Shown: in pieces, positions 7,196-14,198 of the stretch
How positions within the stretch are numbered: position 1 is the first letter of the stretch
How the letters are laid out: the number at the start of each line of letters is the position of its first letter
Source: Clostridia bacterium
Lineage (GTDB): Bacteria; Bacillota; Clostridia; Oscillospirales; CAG-272
Length of the DNA: 55,029 nt
Direction: 5' to 3'
Assembly (NCBI GenBank): GCA_017450945.1
Contig: JAFSSP010000027.1
Coordinates: forward strand, 1 to 55,029
Notes under the pieces: generated by a model
Told to the model about the DNA's origin: nothing
The model's database searches: none
Seen by the model: only the letters and a program-made list of their open reading frames with translations
Translations under genes and position numbers: made by a program

Positions 7196-7918
7196 ATGAC
7201 AGAACAAAAGATTTTTGAACGGTATGAACTCAAGTACCTGATGACCGAGGCAGAGTATCAAAAATTTATGGAACGCATCTTCCACGAGATCTGCCCGGAC
7301 CTCTATCCGACCTCCAGCATTTGCAACATCTACTACGATACGCCGGATTACAGTCTCATCCGCGCGTCGCTCGATCATCCGGTTTACAAAGAAAAATTGC
7401 GGCTGAGAAGCTACGGAGTCCCAATGGACGACGGCAAAGTCTTCCTTGAGATCAAGAAAAAATACGAGGACGTGGTTTACAAGAGGCGCGAGACCTTCTC
7501 ACTTTCCTCGGCCGAAGAGTTTTTGGAAAGTCCGGAACCTTTTTCACAGATCACAAAAGAAATCGCGTATTTTTTGAGCTTTTACAAAAGCCTGCAACCG
7601 GCGATGGCGCTCTTTTACGAAAGAACTTCTTTTTGCGGGAAAGACGATCCCTCTCTTCGCATCACCTTCGACCGCAAGATCCTTTATCGGGATTACGATC
7701 TGGATCTGAAAAAAGGGGTTTACGGCGCGTCTGCAATTCCCGCTGGAACGCTGCTTATGGAAATCAAATGTGCGGGAGCACTTCCGCTTTGGCTTTGCAG
7801 AGCAATCTCGGAGCAAAAGATCAACAAAACATCCTTTTCCAAGTATGGAAAAGCCTACAGCGATTTGAATTTCAACAACAAAGGAGGTTGTGACAACTAT
7901 GAAGAACTTGTTTCTTAA
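7196..7918 (+). CDS. VTC-domain protein (polyphosphate polymerase-like)
   Basis: 240 residues covering one VTC domain (PF09359). Its tunnel-fold motifs are visible in order: RYELKYL (9-15), YYDTPDY, EKLRLRSYG, FLEIKKKY...VYKRR, ALFYERTSF, RITFDRKI, LMEIKCAG and SFSKYGKAY. In yeast Vtc4 this fold makes polyphosphate from ATP; bacterial members are assumed related polymerases or triphosphate-binding proteins. ATG 7196 has GGAGGGAG just upstream, so the longer in-frame opening from 7103 is not used. The last 20 bp overlap the DUF4956 gene, a common partner of VTC genes. Confidence 0.88.
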   Translation: MTEQKIFERYELKYLMTEAEYQKFMERIFHEICPDLYPTSSICNIYYDTPDYSLIRASLDHPVYKEKLRLRSYGVPMDDGKVFLEIKKKYEDVVYKRRETFSLSSAEEFLESPEPFSQITKEIAYFLSFYKSLQPAMALFYERTSFCGKDDPSLRITFDRKILYRDYDLDLKKGVYGASAIPAGTLLMEIKCAGALPLWLCRAISEQKINKTSFSKYGKAYSDLNFNNKGGCDNYEELVS

Positions 7919-8585
7919 TCTGTTCAACGAAGAGAGTGCAACGCTCTCGGTCGGGACTTTTCTCCTCTGCCTCTTTTTCGGCTTTTTGATTGGTGGAATG
8001 TACTTTGCGGCCTTTTCGTTCAAGAACAAAGGAAGCAAAACTTTCCGGGTGGCACTTTTGCTTCTTCCCGCCATTGTGGCGGTGGTCATTATGATGGTCA
8101 ACGGCAGCATCGGCGTGGGCGTTGCCATTGCGGGAGCCTTCTCACTGGTGCGGTTCCGCTCGGCACAGGGCTCGGCAAAAGAGATCGCTGTGATCTTCAT
8201 GTCGATGTGCTCGGGACTCATTCTCGGGGTTGGATACGCGGGATACGCCTTCTTATTCACCATTGTGATGTGTGCGGCGCTTCTTGCAATCCACATTATT
8301 TCCGAGGCGCGAGAAAAACGGACGCAGGCAAAGCTCTTGCGGATCTCGATCCCGGAGAACTTAGATTACGAATCGGTTTTTGACGATCTGTTCGAGACTT
8401 ACGCATCCAAATATCAACTGACGCAGGTGCGCAGTGCCGGTATGGGAAGCATCTTCAAGCTCTCCTATGAAGTGACGCTCAAAAGCGGCGCCTCCGAAAA
8501 AGCCTTTTTGGATGACCTCCGCACGCGAAACGGAAATTTGGAGGTTTTCCTTGGCAGACCGATCGAAAATGCAAACGAACTTTGA
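7899..8585 (+). CDS. DUF4956 membrane protein
   Basis: 228 residues. About four TM helices fill residues 15-140. They include the conserved block SIGVGVAIAGAFSLVRFRS followed by AKEIAVIFMSMCSGL, which is diagnostic for DUF4956. A cytoplasmic alpha/beta tail of about 90 residues resembles an ACT or ferredoxin-like fold. AAAGGAGG precedes ATG 7899; the GTG at 7890 is too near that site. It is tightly linked to the VTC gene upstream and the lipoprotein downstream, so it may be the membrane partner of the VTC enzyme (inference). Confidence 0.87.
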   Translation: MKNLFLNLFNEESATLSVGTFLLCLFFGFLIGGMYFAAFSFKNKGSKTFRVALLLLPAIVAVVIMMVNGSIGVGVAIAGAFSLVRFRSAQGSAKEIAVIFMSMCSGLILGVGYAGYAFLFTIVMCAALLAIHIISEAREKRTQAKLLRISIPENLDYESVFDDLFETYASKYQLTQVRSAGMGSIFKLSYEVTLKSGASEKAFLDDLRTRNGNLEVFLGRPIENANEL

Positions 8586-8615
8586 TGGAATTACCTAAAA
8601 AAGGAGGACTGAACC

Positions 8616-10580
8616 ATGAAACGCAAATGTATTACTCTTTTATCGATTCTGCTCGCGGCGGGAGTCTTCTTTGCAAGTTGCTCGCTTTTGCCCGGAAATT
8701 CGGAAACTTCCGGGGATCCGGGCAACTCCTCCCAGTCCTCCCCCGAAGGGACGACGGTGGAGGACGACAACGAGGTTGAAACCAAGACGACCGACGAAGC
8801 AGAAGAAACCTTTACGCTCATCGAGAGCACCGAGGATTCTTACACCTATCAAAATGCCGACGGCACAAAGACCGCAACGCTCACCGTTGCCCTCTCCGAA
8901 GGGAGTGCGGTTTGGAGAGTGGAAGGCAACACGCTGACGATTGAAAACGTCACCGAGGACAGTGTGATCGAGCTTTCCGGCGTCTTCTACGGCAACATTG
9001 TGGCGACTGTGGACGACGATTACAAGCTTGAACTCGCGCTCAAGGGACTGACCATCTATTCTTACAATGCCTGCCCGATCTATGTGGAGGGCGGCGACAA
9101 GATCACGATTTCGGCCAAAAAAGAGACCGAGAACCTCGTCTTTGATCTACGAGAAGCAGTTGGAGAGGAGGACGTCTCTGCGGCGATCTACGTGACAAGC
9201 GACCTGGATCTGCAGGGGAAAGGAGCACTCTATGTAACCTCTGAACACAACAACGGTATCCACACCAAGGACGATCTCAAGGTCAAAAATCTGACCCTGC
9301 AGGTCGAGTGTGAGGACAATGCGCTCAAGGGCAACGACAGCCTGACGATCGAATCGGGTACCATTACGCTGATCGCCCGGAGCGGCGATGGCATCAAGAC
9401 CTCGAACAGCGATATTTCCTCCAAAGGCAAGCAGAGAGGCACCGTCAGCATCCTTGCCGGCAAGATCCTCATCTACGCCGCCGAGGACGGCATTGACGCG
9501 GCCTACAACGTCGAGATCGCAGAGAATGACGAGCTTGATCTCCAGATCTTTACCGAACGCTATTCCAAGTACACCGAAGCGACGTCAACCGCTTCGAGCG
9601 CGACCTCGATCCTGCCGACCAACACGGCGACGGGACAAAGCGGCTTTGGCGGAAACACGCAGAGTGGTTTCGGAGGGAACGGCCAGAGCGGGCAGGGAAG
9701 ACCCGGCCAAGGCGGTCAGGGCGGTTTTTCCGGCGGACAGGGTGGATTTCCCGGAGGTCAAGGCGGCTTTGGAGGCATGACCGAGGGCAACTCGGATAAG
9801 AGCGATACCTCTTCCAAAGGGCTGAAGGCCGACAACGAAATTCTCATCGCAGGCGGCAACATTACGATCGCCTCCTACGACGACGCGATCCACGCCAACT
9901 CCGACGAGGAGCTTGAAAACGGCGAGAGCGCGCTTGGAAACGTGACGATCTCGGGTGGCACTCTGGTGCTCGCCTCGAACGACGACGGCATCCACGCCGA
10001 CGGGATCTTAACCATCTCGGGCGGCAATGTCAAAGTGACCAAGAGCTACGAAGGCCTCGAAGGGAACACGGTCGTTCTCTCGGGCGGCAGCATTTCTGTG
10101 GTCGCATCGGATGACGGCGTCAACGCAAAGGCGACGACCGGCGAAGGGATTCTCGTCTCGGGCGGCAATATTTACGTCTATGCCGGCGGCGACGGGCTGG
10201 ATGCCAACAGTCAGGCGCAGTACGATGGCATCCGCTTTGCGGGCGGGAACGTCGTGGTGATCTCGACCGGAAACGGCAATTCTTCGATCGATACCGAGCG
10301 GGGCTACAGCTACACCGGGGGAAGTGTGGTTGCAATCGGCCTTAGCGGCGGCATGGGGAACGAATCGACAAAATGCCAGAATCTTTCTTCGGTCGGAAGC
10401 ACCAAAACGCTCTCGCTCCAAAAGGACGCTTATCTTGTGGTAGAAGGGTTTGCAACCGTCAAGCTTCCGGCATCGCTGAATGCGCTTGTCGTGGTGCTCG
10501 GAAAAACCTCGGCCAACATCGCTTCGGCATCTTCAAGCAGTGCAACGCTTGATGAGAACGGCGTCTTCTGGCAAGACTAA
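8616..10580 (+). CDS. Cthe_2159-like carbohydrate-binding lipoprotein
   Basis: 654 residues. A lipoprotein signal peptide has its lipobox Cys at residue 22. A Ser/Glu/Thr-rich spacer follows, then repeated beta-helix units of the form GNVTISGGTL...ASNDDGIHADG, typical of the Cthe_2159 (PF14262/DUF4353) family, whose founding member binds cellulose and pectin-like polymers and calcium. A Gly/Gln/Phe-rich linker (about 340-390) splits the helix into two parts. It probably sits on the outer face of the membrane. It is last in the VTC-DUF4956 operon, a recurring association in Clostridia. GGAGG precedes the ATG. Confidence 0.85.
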   Translation: MKRKCITLLSILLAAGVFFASCSLLPGNSETSGDPGNSSQSSPEGTTVEDDNEVETKTTDEAEETFTLIESTEDSYTYQNADGTKTATLTVALSEGSAVWRVEGNTLTIENVTEDSVIELSGVFYGNIVATVDDDYKLELALKGLTIYSYNACPIYVEGGDKITISAKKETENLVFDLREAVGEEDVSAAIYVTSDLDLQGKGALYVTSEHNNGIHTKDDLKVKNLTLQVECEDNALKGNDSLTIESGTITLIARSGDGIKTSNSDISSKGKQRGTVSILAGKILIYAAEDGIDAAYNVEIAENDELDLQIFTERYSKYTEATSTASSATSILPTNTATGQSGFGGNTQSGFGGNGQSGQGRPGQGGQGGFSGGQGGFPGGQGGFGGMTEGNSDKSDTSSKGLKADNEILIAGGNITIASYDDAIHANSDEELENGESALGNVTISGGTLVLASNDDGIHADGILTISGGNVKVTKSYEGLEGNTVVLSGGSISVVASDDGVNAKATTGEGILVSGGNIYVYAGGDGLDANSQAQYDGIRFAGGNVVVISTGNGNSSIDTERGYSYTGGSVVAIGLSGGMGNESTKCQNLSSVGSTKTLSLQKDAYLVVEGFATVKLPASLNALVVVLGKTSANIASASSSSATLDENGVFWQD

Positions 10581-10597
10581 CGCAACAGGATCACGGC

Positions 10598-10645
10598 GTC
10601 CCGCCCGGCTTTCGGGCGGGACGTTTCTGTCTCTTTTTTGAAAAA
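10598..10645 (+). terminator. Rho-independent terminator after the lipoprotein gene
   Basis: GTCCCGCCCG (10598-10607) pairs with CGGGCGGGAC (10613-10622) around GCTTT, then a T-rich run. Confidence 0.9.
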
Positions 10646-10649
10646 AGTC

Positions 10650-10678
10650 TTGCAAGAGTCGTAAAATCGTGGTACAAT
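10650..10678 (+). promoter_or_regulatory. Sigma-A promoter of the GGDEF gene
   Basis: TTGCAA at 10650-10655, 17 bp, TACAAT at 10673-10678. Confidence 0.75.
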
Positions 10679-10711
10679 AAAAACGAACAAACAAAAAAGG
10701 AGGGAAAATGG

Positions 10712-11809
10712 GTGAAGGATGATTTTTTCGCCAAGTTCCTCAGACGGCACCTGACAGGAGAGCGGGCAAGAACCCGTTTTTTGTTCCTGTCGGTTTATTT
10801 TTTGTTTGCAACGCTTTCGCTCATTATGACTCTGGTCATTCTCTTTACCATCGACAACGGTGGGCAATACGCCATTTTTGCCTTTTTGTTCAGCGCCTTG
10901 TGCGGCCTTGACGCCTATCTGCTCTTCCGCAAGACCGAGCGGGCCGAGATCATTTCAAAGGTTTTATTCTGCGTGGAAATCCCCGCCTTTTTGATCCTCT
11001 TTATCATTGTCGGCGGGCCGGAGCGGCTGGATAACGGCGGCTTTTCGGTGCTTTGGGCGGCGCTTGTCCCCTTTGCGGCGGTTCTTTTGTTCAAGCGCAA
11101 AGGCGGCGCCATCTTCTCGCTGGTCATTTTCCTTATCCTCGGCTTTTGCTTTTGGACTCCGGCGGGGCGCAGTTTGCTCCAGTACGACTACAGCCTGCCC
11201 TTCTATGTGCGTTTTCCGCTCTTCTACCTCGCCTGTCTGCTCCTTTCCATGTTCTTTGAGACGGTGCGGGACTTCACCGAAAAAGAGTTGCTCCGCGCCC
11301 GGAACAACTATCGCAAGCTTTCTTTTACCGACCAGTTGACCGGCCTTGGCAACGAGACCGCCTATTACCGCTTTTTGCAAAAGCTGGATACCGAGATCAA
11401 GGAAAAGAATTTGAAATTTGCCGTGGTGGTCATGGACGTCAACGGACTCAAGGCGACTGACGATACCTACGGGCACCGCTATGGGTGCCACCTTATCGTC
11501 ACGGCGGGGCACAGGCTCCCGTCCATCTTCCCGGGCTGTCAGCACTTTCACATCGGCGGCGACGAATTTGTGGTGGTTGCCGAGGGCGACGCTTGCGAAA
11601 AGCTTGACGGTTATATGGAGGCCTTCCGCAAACAGCTCACCTATTCAAAAGTCCGGTACGACGGCAAGGATCTTATCCTTTCGGTTGCGGCAGGCGTGGC
11701 CTTCTCCTCCTTTGGGGAATCCTACGGAGAGGTTTTTCAGCGTGCGGACGATCTCATGTACGACAACAAAAAACGCCTCAAGGAGATCTACCGGATCGCC
11801 GGCAGATGA
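10712..11809 (+). CDS. Membrane GGDEF-domain diguanylate cyclase
   Basis: 365 residues starting at GTG with AGGAGGG 7 nt upstream. Six or so hydrophobic helices fill residues 20-185, then a short coiled linker and a GGDEF domain (about 205-362). The domain keeps SFTDQLTGLGN, DVNGLKATDDTYGH and an intact GGDEF in HIGGDEFVVV, so cyclase activity making c-di-GMP from GTP is likely. No RxxD inhibitory site lies before GGDEF, so product inhibition at the I-site is not expected. The helices probably sense a membrane or periplasm-side signal. It has its own promoter and follows the polysaccharide-binding lipoprotein. Confidence 0.9.
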   Translation: MKDDFFAKFLRRHLTGERARTRFLFLSVYFLFATLSLIMTLVILFTIDNGGQYAIFAFLFSALCGLDAYLLFRKTERAEIISKVLFCVEIPAFLILFIIVGGPERLDNGGFSVLWAALVPFAAVLLFKRKGGAIFSLVIFLILGFCFWTPAGRSLLQYDYSLPFYVRFPLFYLACLLLSMFFETVRDFTEKELLRARNNYRKLSFTDQLTGLGNETAYYRFLQKLDTEIKEKNLKFAVVVMDVNGLKATDDTYGHRYGCHLIVTAGHRLPSIFPGCQHFHIGGDEFVVVAEGDACEKLDGYMEAFRKQLTYSKVRYDGKDLILSVAAGVAFSSFGESYGEVFQRADDLMYDNKKRLKEIYRIAGR

Positions 11810-11810
11810 C

Positions 11811-11839
11811 TTGACTTTTCCCCCTGCTTATGATACAAT
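11811..11839 (+). promoter_or_regulatory. Sigma-A promoter of the small lipoprotein
   Basis: TTGACT at 11811-11816, 17 bp, TACAAT at 11834-11839 with a TGn extension. It begins 2 bp after the stop of the GGDEF gene. Confidence 0.8.
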
Positions 11840-11890
11840 TTGGTTGCAGGAAACCTGTTGCAAATTTTTATTTCAAAAAGGAGACTCATC

Positions 11891-12247
11891 ATGAAAAAGA
11901 CAGCGCGCGTTTTATCTCTTGTTTTAGTCGTCGTTCTGCTCGGTGCGGTTCTTGCCGCCTGCTCGGGAAGACCTTCCGGCACCTACGGTAGCAATGATTA
12001 CAACCTGACCTTCTCGGGCTCCAAAGTGACCTTTACGGTCAAGATGCTCGGCCTGACCACCTCGGTTTCCGGCACCTACACCATGGGCAAGGACGAGAAT
12101 GGCAAAAAGACCATCACCTTTGATTTTTCCAAGGACGAGAACGCAAGTATTCTGAGCCTGTTCAACGGCACGCAGTCCTATAATCAAGGCTCGGACGACA
12201 ACGGTTCCTTCATTGAGATCGGCGGAGTCAGATACTACAAAAAATAA
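11891..12247 (+). CDS. Small lipoprotein, unknown function
   Basis: 118 residues. A strong lipoprotein signal peptide ends in LAAC with the modified Cys at residue 24. The mature part is a short beta-rich domain with the pattern GTYGSNDYNLTFSG...GTYTM...ITFDFS...GGVRYYKK, like the small beta-barrel lipoproteins of Clostridia that carry a repeated GTY motif. AAAGGAG precedes ATG 11891. It has its own promoter and terminator, so it is monocistronic. No enzymatic motif is visible. Confidence 0.8.
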   Translation: MKKTARVLSLVLVVVLLGAVLAACSGRPSGTYGSNDYNLTFSGSKVTFTVKMLGLTTSVSGTYTMGKDENGKKTITFDFSKDENASILSLFNGTQSYNQGSDDNGSFIEIGGVRYYKK

Positions 12248-12261
12248 GGGCTTGAAAAGTG

Positions 12262-12290
12262 CGGCGGAGCGTATGCTCCGCCGTTTTTGT
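12262..12290 (+). terminator. Terminator after the small lipoprotein
   Basis: CGGCGGAGC (12262-12270), loop GTAT, GCTCCGCCG (12275-12283), TTTTTG. Confidence 0.9.
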
Positions 12291-12293
12291 TTC

Positions 12294-12322
12294 TTGACAG
12301 CGGGGCAAAAAGGTGCTACAAT
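12294..12322 (+). promoter_or_regulatory. Sigma-A promoter of miaB
   Basis: TTGACA at 12294-12299, 17 bp, TACAAT at 12317-12322. Confidence 0.85.
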
Positions 12323-12358
12323 AAAATAAGAATGAAAATGCCGGAAAAAGGAAAATTT

Positions 12359-13780
12359 ATGAAGGAATATACCACTCTCACCTCGGAGGTTTTGACGGCC
12401 TGCGAACAGGTAAAAGAGCAGAATAACACGCGCTCTCTCGAAACGGGGAAAGCGCCGCGCGCATATGTTCTGACCTTCGGTTGTCAGCAAAACGAGGCTG
12501 ACAGCGAGCTGCTTTGCGGCCTTTGCCAAAAAATGGGATACGAGATCACCGACGACCCGAAAGAGGCCGACCTGATCCTTGCCAACACCTGCGCCATCCG
12601 CGAGCACGCCGAAAAAAAGGCGCTCTCGATCATCGGCGGCTTTAAGGCCTGCAAGAGACAGAACCCCGACCTCATCATCGGCGTGACCGGCTGTATGGCG
12701 GCCGAAGCGCACAGAAGGGAAGAGATCAAGCAAAAATATCCTTACGTCGATCTCGTCTTTTCTCCGGCGTCGCGCCATCGCCTGCCGCAGCTCATCCTTG
12801 AAAAACGCATGTCCGGCAAACGCGTCTTTTGCCCCGAAGAGCGGGATCTGACCATGCCGGAAGGATTGCCGGTCAGACGCAAGAACTCCTACCGCGCATG
12901 GGTCTCGATCATGTACGGTTGCAACAATTTTTGCTCCTACTGCATTGTGCCTTACGTGCGCGGCAGAGAACGCAGTCGCAAGGCAAGCGAGATCGTCTCG
13001 GAGGTCGAGGCGCTGGTCGGGGAGGGATACAAGGATATCACCCTGCTCGGGCAGAACGTCAACTCTTATGGAAAAGATCTCGAAACGCCGATCGACTTTG
13101 CCGATCTTTTGGCACGGCTCGATGCGATCCCCGGAGACTTTCGCCTGCGCTTTATGACCAGTCACCCGAAAGACGCAGGGAAAAAGCTCATCGACGTGAT
13201 GGCCGCGTCAAGCCATGTGGCGCGCCAGTTTCATCTCCCGCTGCAATCCGGGAGCGACAAGGTCTTAAAAGAGATGAACCGGCATTACGACAGGGAGAAG
13301 TACCTTGCCACGGTTGCATATTTGAGAGAAAAGATTCCCGACGTGACGCTCTCGACCGATATCATCGTGGGCTTTCCTGGTGAGAGCGACGAGGATTTTG
13401 AAGATACTCTTTCGATCCTGAACGAAGTCAAATTTGACCAGATCTTCTCTTTCCTCTATTCACCGAGGAAAGGCACACCGGCCGCAGGCAGAGAGGATCA
13501 GGTTCCAAAAGATGTCAAAGCCGAGCGGTTTGACCGCCTGCTTGCTCTGCAAAACGAGATTGGTCTTGCAAACAATCAAAAGCTGGTTGGCAAAGAATTG
13601 AGAATTCTTTGCGACGGGCCAAGCAAGTCCAATCCGAACCTGCTCTCGGGCAGAACCGACGGCGGCAAGATCGTCTTTTTCCACGGCGATGCAAAAAAGA
13701 TGACCGGGCAGTATGTTCTCGTCACGCCAAAGCGCGCCGACGCGTATTCGCTCTATGAAACCGAACAAAAGGATGGCTGA
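12359..13780 (+). CDS. miaB: tRNA-2-methylthio-N6-dimethylallyladenosine synthase MiaB
   Basis: 473 residues, normal length. It adds a methylthio group to i6A37 of tRNAs reading UNN codons. The N-terminal UPF0004 domain has its first cluster Cys in TFGCQQNEAD (C42), with others in ANTCAIR and VTGCMA. The radical-SAM centre is C188-x3-C192-x2-C195 within MYGCNNFCSYCIVPYVRG. A TRAM domain ends the protein. ATG 12359 has AAGGA upstream. It begins a run with a YlbF-family gene and mutS, an order like that in Bacillus subtilis. Confidence 0.95.
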   Translation: MKEYTTLTSEVLTACEQVKEQNNTRSLETGKAPRAYVLTFGCQQNEADSELLCGLCQKMGYEITDDPKEADLILANTCAIREHAEKKALSIIGGFKACKRQNPDLIIGVTGCMAAEAHRREEIKQKYPYVDLVFSPASRHRLPQLILEKRMSGKRVFCPEERDLTMPEGLPVRRKNSYRAWVSIMYGCNNFCSYCIVPYVRGRERSRKASEIVSEVEALVGEGYKDITLLGQNVNSYGKDLETPIDFADLLARLDAIPGDFRLRFMTSHPKDAGKKLIDVMAASSHVARQFHLPLQSGSDKVLKEMNRHYDREKYLATVAYLREKIPDVTLSTDIIVGFPGESDEDFEDTLSILNEVKFDQIFSFLYSPRKGTPAAGREDQVPKDVKAERFDRLLALQNEIGLANNQKLVGKELRILCDGPSKSNPNLLSGRTDGGKIVFFHGDAKKMTGQYVLVTPKRADAYSLYETEQKDG

Positions 13781-13787
13781 ATGATCC

Positions 13788-14171
13788 ATGGAACTTTTTG
13801 AATTGGCAAAAACGCTCGGGCAGGCGATTGCCGCCGACGAGCGCATGATCGCTTTTGCGGCCGCCAAGGCCGCCTACGAAGCAGATGAAGAACTGCAAAA
13901 GCTCTCTTCCGAATATCAAATTCAACAGCTCGCACTCGGTCAAGAGATGGCTAAGACCGAGCGTGACACGCTCCTTCTTGACACCTTGCAGGGGCGGGTG
14001 GACGAGCTGTACCGGCTCATCTCGGAGCGGCCTTCCTATAAAGAGCTTCTCCGCACCCAGCAGGCGGTCAACGATTTGATGAACCAGGTCAACCGTACCA
14101 TCGAGACCGCGATCACGGGCGAGGAATCGCGCTGTACGCACGATTGCAGCACCTGTGGCGGCTGTCACTAA
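13788..14171 (+). CDS. YlbF/YmcA (Ric) family protein
   Basis: 127 residues, almost all helical, matching Com_YlbF (PF06133). In B. subtilis the paralogues YlbF and YmcA with YaaT form the Ric complex, which affects RNase Y action, competence and sporulation and carries iron-sulfur clusters. Here the C-terminus is cysteine-rich (CTHDCSTCGGCH, four Cys in 11 residues), a ready metal or Fe-S site. Its position between miaB and mutS matches ymcA. It starts 7 bp after miaB; the ribosome site is weak, so translational coupling is likely. Which paralogue it is cannot be settled from this window. Confidence 0.82.
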   Translation: MELFELAKTLGQAIAADERMIAFAAAKAAYEADEELQKLSSEYQIQQLALGQEMAKTERDTLLLDTLQGRVDELYRLISERPSYKELLRTQQAVNDLMNQVNRTIETAITGEESRCTHDCSTCGGCH

Positions 14172-14198
14172 TTTACAAAGCAAGCGAGGAACTGACCT

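Noticed and set aside
11924..13165. 413-codon minus-strand frame
   Set aside because: It covers miaB and the small lipoprotein in reverse, with no ribosome site or domain.
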